The translations under genes were made by a program, and so were the position numbers. This document shows positions 26,251 to 36,047 of a DNA stretch of 64,000 nt, one piece after another (within the stretch, counting starts at the first letter, position 1; every line of letters begins with the position of its first letter). The notes under the pieces are model-generated. The model saw only the letters and a list, made by a program, of their open reading frames with translations, had not been told where the DNA came from and made no database searches. Source of the stretch: Desulfocarbo indianensis (lineage in GTDB: Bacteria > Desulfobacterota > Desulfarculia > Desulfarculales > Desulfarculaceae). The stretch covers positions 353,365-417,364 of the forward strand of contig LBMP01000001.1 of assembly GCA_001184205.1 (NCBI GenBank), in the 5' to 3' direction.

Positions 26251-27951
26251 TCAATGCACTGCCCTCTGCAGGACCTCGACCACGCCCACGTTGCCGTCGA
26301 TCTTGATTATGTCGCCGTCGTTTATGGAGTTGGTTGCGTTCCAGGTGCCCACCACCGCGGGGATGTTGTATTCCCGGGCGGCGATGGCGGCGTGGGTCAG
26401 CATGCCGCCGGTGTCGGTGACCACGCCCGCGATCTTGACGAACAGGGGCGTCCAGGCCGTGCCGGTATAGGGGCAAACCAGGATTTCGCCGGCCTGCACG
26501 TTCTGGAAGTCCTTGTAGTCCATGACCACCCTGGCCGGGCCCTCCACCTCGCCGGGAGAGCCGGGGAAGCCTTCCATGCGCTCGGCCACTTCGCGCTCGC
26601 CCTTGGGGTGCAGAACGTCGTCGATGATGCCGAAGACCTTGATGCCTATGGGGTCGGTCATCTTCTCGGGAATGGTGCCCACGGTCAGCGGCGCTTCCAG
26701 CCCCTGGACCATCTTGGCGTCTTCCTTGCGCTCGCGGACCATGTTGGGCACCAAGGCGCTATAGTGGTAAATTGCGCATTTTTCATTGTTCACCAGGGCC
26801 TGCATGACCTCCATCAATTCATGGAAGGTCAAGTAGACCACGTCCTCGATGGCTTCGATGAGCCCGCGCCGGAACAGGCGTTTGCCGCAGGCCATGACCG
26901 CGTTGTGCAGGGCGGCGGTGGACCCCTGGTCGATGTAGAAGCCGTGATCCTCCTGGAAGGCGTAGACGCCTTGGCCGGCCTTGAGCAGCTTGCGGAAGGT
27001 CTCTCTCTCTTCCTCGGGCAGGGAGGCCTCGAAATCGACGATGGCCTGCTCGCGCTCCTGTTTGATGTTTTGTTTGGACTCGAAGAAATCCCAGCCGCTG
27101 TCCATGCGGGGGAAATAGCCCTTGAGGGTGTCGATCACCGGGACGGGCTCCTCCAGCCAGGTCGGCGTGTTGACGTCCAAATGGGCCGCCACCACCCGGT
27201 TGCCGTAGATTTCCAGGAAGCGGTTGAATTTGTTCATCCAGGGCCTGGCCTGCTCCATCTTCTTGAGCTCGGCGAAGGCCTCCTCGGCGGGCTTTTCCAG
27301 GATCAGCTCCTTGAGCCCGCATTCCGCGGCGTACTTGGCCAGCCCCCAAAGCTCCTCATCGGTCTGGGTGGCGATGGACTCGAAGCCGCGCAGCATGATC
27401 ACGAAGTCTTTTTCCTCGAGGCCGTGCTTGTTGCAGAATTCCTCGAATCCGAAATAGACCGCGTCCGCCGGGTACATGAGCTTGAAGTGGATTTCCCAGT
27501 GCCGGCGGTTGAGGGCTTCGGCCCGCCGCAGGTGCTCCAGGAGGTGGGGCATGATGAGCTTGTCGGTGTCCACCCCGTTCAGGGTGTCCAGGTTTTTCAT
27601 CACCTCGGTGATGAGGCCCTTGTAGTACTCATCCCAGTGCTCGATGCAATACTCCACCAGCTGCCCGAATTTTTCCGCCCGCTTGCCTATCTCCGCCTCG
27701 TCGCTGATCAGGGCGAAACCCAGATAGACCCTGCCCTTGTAAATCTTCACGTGGCCGCCCTTGGAGGGGGGCAGGCTGGTTTCCTCGGCCGCCACGTGAT
27801 AGCCCCAGGCATGATGGGACTGCACGGTGGTCATGCCCATGGGGGTTATGGCATACGGCTGATGCAGGTCGTCCCGGAACCAAAATATGGATTTGTCAAA
27901 ATCCGTGTCGGGTCTGAGTGTTCTTAATGAACTGGTGTTGCGGTCTAACAT
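26251..27951 (-). CDS. PEP-utilising-enzyme subunit with swivelling phosphohistidine domain (phenylphosphate-synthase subunit-1-like)
   Basis: This 566-residue protein matches the central and phosphohistidine part of PEP synthase but lacks both the ATP-grasp domain and the C-terminal PEP/pyruvate TIM barrel. The mobile domain is at the C-terminus: PYTGTAWTPLF, then GGMLTHAAIAAREYNIPAVV with the phospho-acceptor His at about residue 520. The long N-terminal part (HHAWGYHVAAEE, HWEIHFKLMYPADAVYFGFEEF) should bind the acceptor substrate, as in phenylphosphate synthase and rifampicin phosphotransferase. Size (about 64 kDa) and architecture fit the large subunit of phenylphosphate synthase. The matching ATP-grasp piece is at 36048-37013 in the same cluster. 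The actual acceptor is unknown. Confidence 0.8.
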   Translation of the reverse strand: MLDRNTSSLRTLRPDTDFDKSIFWFRDDLHQPYAITPMGMTTVQSHHAWGYHVAAEETSLPPSKGGHVKIYKGRVYLGFALISDEAEIGKRAEKFGQLVEYCIEHWDEYYKGLITEVMKNLDTLNGVDTDKLIMPHLLEHLRRAEALNRRHWEIHFKLMYPADAVYFGFEEFCNKHGLEEKDFVIMLRGFESIATQTDEELWGLAKYAAECGLKELILEKPAEEAFAELKKMEQARPWMNKFNRFLEIYGNRVVAAHLDVNTPTWLEEPVPVIDTLKGYFPRMDSGWDFFESKQNIKQEREQAIVDFEASLPEEERETFRKLLKAGQGVYAFQEDHGFYIDQGSTAALHNAVMACGKRLFRRGLIEAIEDVVYLTFHELMEVMQALVNNEKCAIYHYSALVPNMVRERKEDAKMVQGLEAPLTVGTIPEKMTDPIGIKVFGIIDDVLHPKGEREVAERMEGFPGSPGEVEGPARVVMDYKDFQNVQAGEILVCPYTGTAWTPLFVKIAGVVTDTGGMLTHAAIAAREYNIPAVVGTWNATNSINDGDIIKIDGNVGVVEVLQRAVH

Positions 27952-28671
27952 GTTGGCCCTCCCTTTTATGTACTCGAAAAAACCCTTCCCGTTTCTTCAT
28001 GCGGCGAGCGGTCAAGCCGCCGCGATTCAATCCCGCGCAAACTTCCCCAGCCTCGGGCCGGCCCTCCCCACGGCGCGGACCCGGGTTGGCAATGATGGCC
28101 TTTTGGCATCGGCGCGCACCGCCACCCCCCGTTGCGGGATGCGCGTTGGGGGCTTTTGGTAAAGCTCGCTTCCATACCCCAAAGCATTGGACCTTTTGCC
28201 ACGTTCCATCCGGAACCCATGAATCGATTTAGGCTAAGCAAACGCTGAGAAAAGAGGTGATGCAAAATTGACCAACCAACAATTGGCTTTTGACATCTAT
28301 GAAACGAGGGCGGTCGTTATCGCCGAGGCGAATAACATCCGGTTTTATAAATCGCGTGGATTCGGTCTTTTTGGGGATCCCTGAAAAACCCGGCTTTAAA
28401 AGCCTCTCCCTGGGTTTTCCCGCCCGCTGATTCAAGACCAGATCGAGTTAAAAGTTGTTTTCCTTGGCCTGCCCCTGTTCCCTCTTACCCGCAGGAGGCA
28501 GGGCGTCCCCTTCCTTTTGTCGCGTCAGGTTGTTTGTTTAAGGCTTTCTCCGTTTTTGAGGCTCGTCAGGCCGCGGCGCCGGCCCGAGGCGGCCTTGCTT
28601 GGCGTTCTCTCAGGTCCGGGGCCATGGGGTTGGGGACGGCCTTCCCAGATGAGCCGCCCCCAACCGCCGAC
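27952..28671. other. Intergenic gap inside the catabolic cluster
   Basis: These 720 bp separate the acyl-CoA dehydrogenase stop from the phosphotransferase subunit start, all on the minus strand. I see no convincing gene; a 68-codon minus-strand frame at 28229-28435 lacks a start signal and family features. A separate promoter for the last two genes could lie here, but I found no sigma54 match. Confidence 0.5.
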
Positions 28672-29796
28672 TTATTGCAACACGTAGCGTGCGATCAAGA
28701 GCTTTTGGATCTCCTCGGTGCCTTCCTCGAAGTGATAGGAGCGGGCGTCCCGGAAATGCCGCTCCAGATCCGAGGTCTGGGTGTAGCCGACGCCGCCGTG
28801 GATGCGCAGGGCCAGCTCGGAGACCCTGGTCACCACCTGCTCGGCGAACAGCTTGGCCATGGCCGCTTCCTTCACGATGTCCTGGCCCTGATCGAACTTC
28901 CAGGCCGCCCGGTAGGCCAAAAGCCGCGCGGCCTCGATCTCGGTGGCCATCTGGGCCAGGTTGTTCTGCACCGCCTGGCGCTTGGCCAGAAGCTTGCCGA
29001 AGGTCACCCGCTTCTTGGCGTAACGCACCGCCAGGTCCAGGCACTTCTGGGCCAGGCCCACGCAGCAGAAGGCGATGGAGACCCGGCTTAAGTGCAACAT
29101 GCCGAAGGCCACGTCCAGGCCGGCCCCCTTCTGGCCCAGCTGGTTTTCCACCGGCACCTTGCAGTCCTTGTAGACCACGTTGTAGTGCCGCGGCCCCACG
29201 CAGCCCATCATCTTGGGCATAGGTTTCAGCTTCACGCCGTCGTTGGGCAGGTCCACCAAAAAGGAAGTGATGCCCCCCTCCGTGGCGGCGAAGGCGTAGA
29301 TCAGCTTGGTGTAGCCGGGGAACAAGGTGATGAGCCATTTGTGGCCGTTCAGCACGTAATGGTCGCCCTTGAGCTCGGCCTTGGAGTTGATGTCCTTGCC
29401 GGTGCCCGCCTCCGGCTCGGTAAGGCTGTTGGCGGCCCAGATCTCGCCGCTGGCCAAAAGCGGCAGGTATTTCTTTTTCTGCTCCTCGCTGCCGAAATAA
29501 AGCAGGGGCCGCCAGAAAAGGCCGTTCATGGTGTGGGCGATCAGCCGCACCGTGGCGTAAGCCTTGGAGAGCTCCTCCAGCACGGAGAGCCATTGCACCA
29601 CGCTCCAGCCCTGGCCGCCGTATTCCTTGGGGATGGTCAGCCCGAAGAATCGGCCCTTTTTCAGCTCGGCCACCAGCTCTTCCGGCAAGCGCTCCTCTTC
29701 TTCCAGGGGTCGCGAAAGGGGGTCCAGCACATCGCTCACCCAACGGCGCGCTTCCTCCTGGTATTTCAGAATCTCGGGCGATAAGCTAAAGTCCAT
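28672..29796 (-). CDS. Acyl-CoA dehydrogenase
   Basis: This 374-residue FAD-dependent enzyme has the standard three-part fold. The FAD-binding middle region carries SLTEPEAGTGKDINS (about residues 120-135). The C-terminal helical domain has RVTFGKLLAKRQAVQNNLAQ and ends with RIHGGVGYTQTSDLERHFRDARSYHFEEGTEEI. The Glu in FEEGTEEI occupies the usual catalytic-base position of most family members. It would oxidise an acyl-CoA to the 2,3-enoyl-CoA with an electron-transfer flavoprotein as acceptor. The start is set by AAGGAG before 29796. It is tightly linked to the SDR gene (24 bp), pointing to oxidation of a CoA-bound intermediate in the same pathway. Confidence 0.93.
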   Translation of the reverse strand: MDFSLSPEILKYQEEARRWVSDVLDPLSRPLEEEERLPEELVAELKKGRFFGLTIPKEYGGQGWSVVQWLSVLEELSKAYATVRLIAHTMNGLFWRPLLYFGSEEQKKKYLPLLASGEIWAANSLTEPEAGTGKDINSKAELKGDHYVLNGHKWLITLFPGYTKLIYAFAATEGGITSFLVDLPNDGVKLKPMPKMMGCVGPRHYNVVYKDCKVPVENQLGQKGAGLDVAFGMLHLSRVSIAFCCVGLAQKCLDLAVRYAKKRVTFGKLLAKRQAVQNNLAQMATEIEAARLLAYRAAWKFDQGQDIVKEAAMAKLFAEQVVTRVSELALRIHGGVGYTQTSDLERHFRDARSYHFEEGTEEIQKLLIARYVLQ

Positions 29797-29820
29797 ATTC
29801 GTCTCCTTGATGATGCGCAA

Positions 29821-30582
29821 TCAGCCGATCATGGTCAGGCCGCCGTCAATGCTCAACACCTGCCCGGTCAGATAGCTGGAATCGTCTCCCACGAAAAAGG
29901 CCACCACGTTCGCCACGTCCTGGGGCGCGCCCAGGCGGCGCAGGGGTATGGACTTGGTCACGGCCTCGGTCACGCGCTGGCCTTTCTCGCCTTCGTGCAG
30001 CCTGTCCCACAGCTCGGTTTTGACCGGGCCGGGCGACACGCAGTTGACCCGGATGTTGTAGCGGGCCAGTTCCTTGGCCAGGGCCTTGCTGCTGGCCATG
30101 ATGGCCGCCTTGGTGCCGCAGTAAAGCACTTCGCCGGGGTTGCCGATGCGGCCGGCGTCCGAGCCCAGGCTCACGATGTTGCCGCTGTTCTGCTCGATCA
30201 TGTAGGGGATGCAGACGTGGCTGGCGATGAGGAAGCTGCGGTAGTTGACGTTGATGATCAGTTCCCAAAGCTCGGGGTCGGTTTTGACGAAGGGCAGGCC
30301 CCGGTCGATGCCGGCGTTGTTGATCAGGATGTCGATGGAGCCGAGCTTTTCATGCGTCTGGGCCACCGCTTTCTTGACCTGGTCGTAGCTGGTGACGTCG
30401 CACTGGAAGGAAAGCGCTTCCACGCCCCCCTCGCGCGCCTGGCCGGCCACCTCCTGGCCCGGCCCGTCTTGCAGATCCAGCACCGCCACGTTGGCGCCCT
30501 CCTCGGCCAGGCGCAAGGTTATGGCCTTGCCGATTCCATTGGCCCCGCCGGTGATCACCGCGTTTTTACCCTTGATGCTCAT
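29821..30582 (-). CDS. Short-chain dehydrogenase/reductase (BadH/FabG-like)
   Basis: This is a 253-residue classical SDR. It has the cofactor motif TGGANGIG (residues about 11-18), an Asp at about 36 (AVLDLQD) favouring NAD, NNAGID at about 88, the catalytic Ser in LGSDAG, and YCGTK at about 154-158. Its overall similarity is to 2-hydroxyacyl- or 3-hydroxyacyl-CoA dehydrogenases such as the alicyclic BadH group, and the neighbouring acyl-CoA ligase and dehydrogenase support a CoA-ester substrate. Exact substrate specificity is inference. Confidence 0.9.
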   Translation of the reverse strand: MSIKGKNAVITGGANGIGKAITLRLAEEGANVAVLDLQDGPGQEVAGQAREGGVEALSFQCDVTSYDQVKKAVAQTHEKLGSIDILINNAGIDRGLPFVKTDPELWELIINVNYRSFLIASHVCIPYMIEQNSGNIVSLGSDAGRIGNPGEVLYCGTKAAIMASSKALAKELARYNIRVNCVSPGPVKTELWDRLHEGEKGQRVTEAVTKSIPLRRLGAPQDVANVVAFFVGDDSSYLTGQVLSIDGGLTMIG

Positions 30583-30605
30583 GAAGCCTTCTCCCTGTGG
30601 CCATC

Positions 30606-32264
<1,659 letters not shown>

Positions 32265-32370
32265 GATTCTCAACAACCTCCACCCAGTTTCGATGCTGCT
32301 GCTGCGCGGGCCGGCGATTGATCCTGCGACGCCGGTCGTGGGTCCGGCGCCGCGCAAGCGATTCCGGCCC

Positions 32371-33501
32371 CTAGGGTTTAGGCGGAGCTATGCTGCCGTC
32401 CTTTTTCTTCCACTGGACGCAGGTGACCTCTTCGAAGGCCCCCTCCGCCTCGCGGCATTCGTTACAGTAGATGCACTTGAGGATTTCCTTCTCCCTGCCC
32501 TCCCGGCTCTTTTTGGGCCAATAGGGATCGCAGAGAATGGGCCGGGCGATGCCGATCAGGTCGGCTTGCCCGTCTTGCAGAATTTCCTCCGCCACCTTGG
32601 CGGTGGGGATGCGGCCGGCGGTGATCACCGGCGTGGAGTGCCCGCCGTTGCGCAGGGTCTGCCTTATGTCGGCGGCCAGGTAGACGTTCACCTTTTCCTG
32701 CATCCACTTGGGCGGCATGCTGCGGTGGCCGCTGTAGCCGGTGTAGGGGTCCAGGGCCTCGCCCTCGCGGGGAACGGCGTCCTCGAAACGGCCGCCGGCC
32801 GATACGCTGACGTAGTCCAGCCCCAGCTCCGCCAGGCGGGAGGCGATGGGGCGGGACTGGTTGAGGGCGTTGCCGCCCAGGGTGAATTCATCGCCGTTGA
32901 TGCGGGCGCCCAGCACGAAATCGTCGCCCACCGCCTGGCGCGAGGCGATCACCACGTCCTCGGCCAGGCGCAGGCGCCCCTTCAGGCTGCGGCCGTATTC
33001 GTCTTTGCGGTGATTGTGGCGGGAAAGGAAGGAACTCATGGTGTAGGCGTGGGCATAGTGCAGCTCAACCGCGTCGAAGCCGGCCTCGCGGGCTCGGGCG
33101 GCGGCGGCGGCAAACAGGAGAGGAATCTCTTTCACCTCCTCCAGGCTCAGGTCTTCCACTTTTTGCCGGTAGCCGCTGCGGGCGATTTTCAGGAAATGAA
33201 TGATCTGGGGAGCTATCTTGGCGTCGCTTTCGGAGTGCACCCGGTCGGTGAGCTCCTTGAGGCCGGGGATGAACTCGTCGTGGTTCAGGCGAAGCAGCTG
33301 CCCGCTTTTCTGCTCTTTCACGGAGACCGCCTCGGTGATGACCAATCCAGCCCCGCCCTGGGCGTATAACAGATAGCGTTGGATGAGCTCTTCGGTGACT
33401 TTTCCCTCCACCGTGGCCAGGCGCGTGACAACCGGCGGCATGACTATGCGATTGGCTAGCTCCAGCTTGTGGCCGATGTTGAACGGCTCGAATAGTAACA
33501 T
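32371..33501 (-). CDS. Old-Yellow-Enzyme-type flavin oxidoreductase with Cys cluster
   Basis: This 376-residue FMN TIM-barrel protein is of the OYE/2,4-dienoyl-CoA-reductase branch. Active-site features are HYAHAYTMSSFLSRHNHRKD (about residues 165-185) with the substrate-anion-binding His pair and YGRSLKGRLRL. A C-terminal Cys motif, CIYCNEC plus a later Cys, resembles the [4Fe-4S] ligands of dienoyl-CoA reductases. Unlike the full-length enzymes, it stops there and lacks the FAD/NAD(P)H domain, so electrons must come from a partner protein. Reduction of an activated C=C bond in a ring or enone is the likely chemistry. Confidence 0.88.
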   Translation of the reverse strand: MLLFEPFNIGHKLELANRIVMPPVVTRLATVEGKVTEELIQRYLLYAQGGAGLVITEAVSVKEQKSGQLLRLNHDEFIPGLKELTDRVHSESDAKIAPQIIHFLKIARSGYRQKVEDLSLEEVKEIPLLFAAAAARAREAGFDAVELHYAHAYTMSSFLSRHNHRKDEYGRSLKGRLRLAEDVVIASRQAVGDDFVLGARINGDEFTLGGNALNQSRPIASRLAELGLDYVSVSAGGRFEDAVPREGEALDPYTGYSGHRSMPPKWMQEKVNVYLAADIRQTLRNGGHSTPVITAGRIPTAKVAEEILQDGQADLIGIARPILCDPYWPKKSREGREKEILKCIYCNECREAEGAFEEVTCVQWKKKDGSIAPPKP

Positions 33502-33551
33502 CTTTCGCCTTCCAGTATTGTTTTGGCCATAACGTTAAAAGTTGCCATCAA

Positions 33552-34169
33552 CTACATGGTTTTAGCCAACGAAAGCATGAAATCAAAAACATCGCGCTGG
33601 CGGGACAAGGCCCGCAATCCCATGGCCCTTCTCACGCGCTCCAGCTTGCTTTCCGCCTGCTCGCCCGCCAGATCCTGGGGAGAGATATTTTCCTTGGCCA
33701 TGACCTCGGCCATTTCTTTTTTCACCTGCTCCAGATCATTGCCGGCGGCGGATAGCGAATAGAAATGATCGGTCTTTTTCCCCTCGCGCAGCGACTTTTC
33801 CTCCTGCAAGGAAAAAGAGCCGCCAAAGGTGATCGACTTCAATTCTTGCGGCCGCCGGTTTATCTCGACGAGATGGGGATAGCCATCCGGCTTGTGCAAA
33901 GACAGGCGGCCCACTTCCTCCAGGCGGCTGATCACGTAATAGCGGTTGATCTCCGCGCAGCTCCCAGCGACCTTCACCACTTCGCGCGCGCCGTCGGCCC
34001 AGGTGAGCAGCACATATTTGGCGTCGTCCGAAACGCCCAGGGGGCGGCTCAAGGCCGGCTGGCGCTCCAGCTCCTGGCGCAGGGAAAGCGGCAGAGAGTC
34101 CCAATCAAGGCCCACCCGCAGGCCGTCATTGAAATCGACAGTGATTTTAGTAGGTTTCCTGGATGGCAT
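33552..34169 (-). CDS. Uncharacterised 205-aa cluster protein
   Basis: I do not recognise a family. The protein is soluble, with no signal peptide or membrane helix. It starts MPSRKPTKITVDFNDGLRVG, contains a beta-rich centre (YVLLTWADGAREVVKV, CAEINRYYVISRLEEVGRLS) and ends in a charged helical region with a heptad-like pattern. It starts 1 bp after the preceding HAD gene stops, so it is translationally linked to it. Its size is close to the small third subunit described for phenylphosphate synthase, but I cannot see that subunit's CBS-type repeats, so equivalence is only a guess. Confidence 0.6.
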   Translation of the reverse strand: MPSRKPTKITVDFNDGLRVGLDWDSLPLSLRQELERQPALSRPLGVSDDAKYVLLTWADGAREVVKVAGSCAEINRYYVISRLEEVGRLSLHKPDGYPHLVEINRRPQELKSITFGGSFSLQEEKSLREGKKTDHFYSLSAAGNDLEQVKKEMAEVMAKENISPQDLAGEQAESKLERVRRAMGLRALSRQRDVFDFMLSLAKTM

Positions 34170-34170
34170 G

Positions 34171-34911
34171 CTAGGATTCCTTCTTGGTCAGGATTTTTTT
34201 AAGCTCCGAGAAGTGACCGATCTCCACGTCGGCCTTGGAGGGGCCCAGGTCTATGAAGCCGGTGTACTTGATGGTTTTGAAGCCGCGCTCATGGGCGGGG
34301 TTTATATCGGTGGCCGGCTTGTCGCCCACCATCACCGCCTCGGAGGGCTCTATGCCCTGCTCGCGCAGTTCTTCGGCCAAGACATCGTATAGCGTGCCTT
34401 CTTTTTTGGTGAATCCCTTGTATTTAAGGTCAATGCTATCGTCAAGCAGATCGATTTTTCCCTGGGGCGTGACAAGTTTTTTGAAATACTTTACGAGCCC
34501 GCGGTTTTTAAGAAAACGCGACACGATATCGGTTCCCACCGGCCCCAAGGTCTTTTTCATCTCCGAGACCACCATGAGCTCTATGCCCTGCGCCTGTAGG
34601 TATTGCAGGGCATCTTCCAGCCCTTCGCCCATGTCCAAAAGGAGCTGCTCGTTCTTGCTGAATAACTCTATGGCCTCGGGATCATCGTCCAGGACGTAAC
34701 TATAAATCTCGTCGCGATGGCCTTCCTTGATGCTGCTGTAGGTGCCGTATTTTTCCTTCAGCACCCGATACTTGTATATTTTTTCCGGAATGAGTTCGGG
34801 ACGGCCTAATTCTTTATAGATTTCGCCGAACAGAAGTGGATTGCGGAGCCCGCCCGGCTCCATGATGCATTGCCCGTAGTCGAAACCGCACCACTTGACT
34901 TCCATGATCAT
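34171..34911 (-). CDS. HAD-superfamily protein with atypical motif I
   Basis: This 246-residue protein has HAD fold landmarks: motif I CGFDYGQCI at residues about 8-16, motif II MVVSEMKK, Lys-rich candidates for motif III (PQGKIDLL, KGFTKKEG) and motif IV AVMVGDKPATDINPA. The nucleophile Asp is present, but the acid/base Asp two positions later, normally needed for phosphatases, is replaced by Gly. It may therefore be a non-hydrolytic or different-chemistry HAD protein. A HAD-type subunit is known in phenylphosphate carboxylase, which makes the context suggestive. ATG at 34911 or 34905 can serve as start. Confidence 0.75.
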   Translation of the reverse strand: MIMEVKWCGFDYGQCIMEPGGLRNPLLFGEIYKELGRPELIPEKIYKYRVLKEKYGTYSSIKEGHRDEIYSYVLDDDPEAIELFSKNEQLLLDMGEGLEDALQYLQAQGIELMVVSEMKKTLGPVGTDIVSRFLKNRGLVKYFKKLVTPQGKIDLLDDSIDLKYKGFTKKEGTLYDVLAEELREQGIEPSEAVMVGDKPATDINPAHERGFKTIKYTGFIDLGPSKADVEIGHFSELKKILTKKES

Positions 34912-35004
34912 GCCCAGGCCCTTTTGGATATGTGACGTTAATCTGGTTCTAATGCCTGCCTGGTCCGCCGCCCCATGGAGGGGCGGCGGACTTCCGCGCC
35001 GAAG

Positions 35005-36033
35005 TTAGGGCATGGGGGGCAGATTGAACAACTTTTCGAAGTTCGCGCCCAGAATCATGTCGATTTCGTTCTGCTTGAGACCGGCCTGCTGGCCCAGGTC
35101 CTTGACGGCCTTGATGGCGCCCTCGGGATCGCCCACGCGGTGGGCGTAATCGGTGCCGATGCCCATCTGGCCGGGGCCCACCCACTCCAGGCAGCACTTC
35201 ATGGCCGGCAGGTAGAAGCTGGTGGTGTCCGGGTAGACGCAGCGCTTGTAGGTGAGGTCCGGAGACTCGGAGAGCTCGATGCCCCATTCCTTGCCGTAGC
35301 CCTTGTAGGAATCCTGCAAGCGGCGCACGAAGTAGGGCACCATGCCGCCCAGGTGGCCGTGCACCATGCGCAGGTTGGGGAACTTCTCGAACTTACCCTG
35401 GAAGATCATGCCCAAGACGGCCATGGAGGTATCCAGGGTGTAGGCCCAGAGCTGGTAGGGAATCTTCATCTTGTCCATGATGGGACCGACCAGGGGGTTG
35501 GCCGGGTGCACCAGGGCGGGCAGCTTGTGCTTATTGGCCAGCTCCCAGATGCCGTCGAACTTGGGCAGAAAGACCGGCTCGCCGGCGAAATTGGAGAACA
35601 TCTGGATGCCCTTGCAGCCCATCTTCACGCAGCGCTCCAGCTCCTTCACGGCCTCGTCGGGCGACTGATAGGGCAGGGTGGCCATCCAATAGAAGCGGCC
35701 GGGGTATTTTTCCTCGGCCTTCTTAAGGGCGTCGTTGCACTTCTTGGACCAATAGATGCCGTTTTCCGGCTCCAGGGTATCGGGTCCCGGGATGGTGACG
35801 CTGATCACCTGGGTGTCCAGGCCGGCGGCGTCCAGGTCCTTGATGCGGGCCTCGAGGTCATAGTGGCCAGGGCGGTCGATGTGCGCGCAAGCCACGCCGT
35901 TGTAATAGCCCCGATAGTGAGAGCCGCCGTCATGCTCCATGTAAGGAGACGCATCGCTGCCCCTGCTGCACAAATAATCCAGATACTCTTTGGGGTACCA
36001 ATGGTTGTGAACGTCAACGGTTCTTTGGGCCAT
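35005..36033 (-). CDS. Amidohydrolase-2 family protein (decarboxylase/hydrolase type)
   Basis: This 342-residue TIM-barrel protein is of the ACMSD / gamma-resorcylate decarboxylase-like group. The N-terminal metal motif is VDVHNHWYP. A His on a later strand is in PALVHPANP (about residue 170), RMVHGHLGGMVPYF carries another (about 230), and the C-terminal Asp is in MGIGTDYAHRVGDPEGA (about 290). Family members perform metal-dependent decarboxylation, hydration or hydrolysis of cyclic acids. The ATG at 36033 has AAGGAGG; the extension upstream overlaps the preceding gene. It is the second gene of the cluster, 14 bp after the ATP-grasp subunit. Confidence 0.88.
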   Translation of the reverse strand: MAQRTVDVHNHWYPKEYLDYLCSRGSDASPYMEHDGGSHYRGYYNGVACAHIDRPGHYDLEARIKDLDAAGLDTQVISVTIPGPDTLEPENGIYWSKKCNDALKKAEEKYPGRFYWMATLPYQSPDEAVKELERCVKMGCKGIQMFSNFAGEPVFLPKFDGIWELANKHKLPALVHPANPLVGPIMDKMKIPYQLWAYTLDTSMAVLGMIFQGKFEKFPNLRMVHGHLGGMVPYFVRRLQDSYKGYGKEWGIELSESPDLTYKRCVYPDTTSFYLPAMKCCLEWVGPGQMGIGTDYAHRVGDPEGAIKAVKDLGQQAGLKQNEIDMILGANFEKLFNLPPMP

Positions 36034-36047
36034 CTGTTTTTTCCTCC

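Noticed and set aside
28060-28220. Second sigma54 promoter in front of the phosphohistidine-subunit gene
   Set aside because: The closest match (TGGCA ... ATGC on the minus strand near 28180-28200) has about 3 bp too many between the two elements.
28229-28435. 68-codon minus-strand frame in the gap of the catabolic cluster
   Set aside because: Basic composition without a family match and with no good ribosome-binding site.
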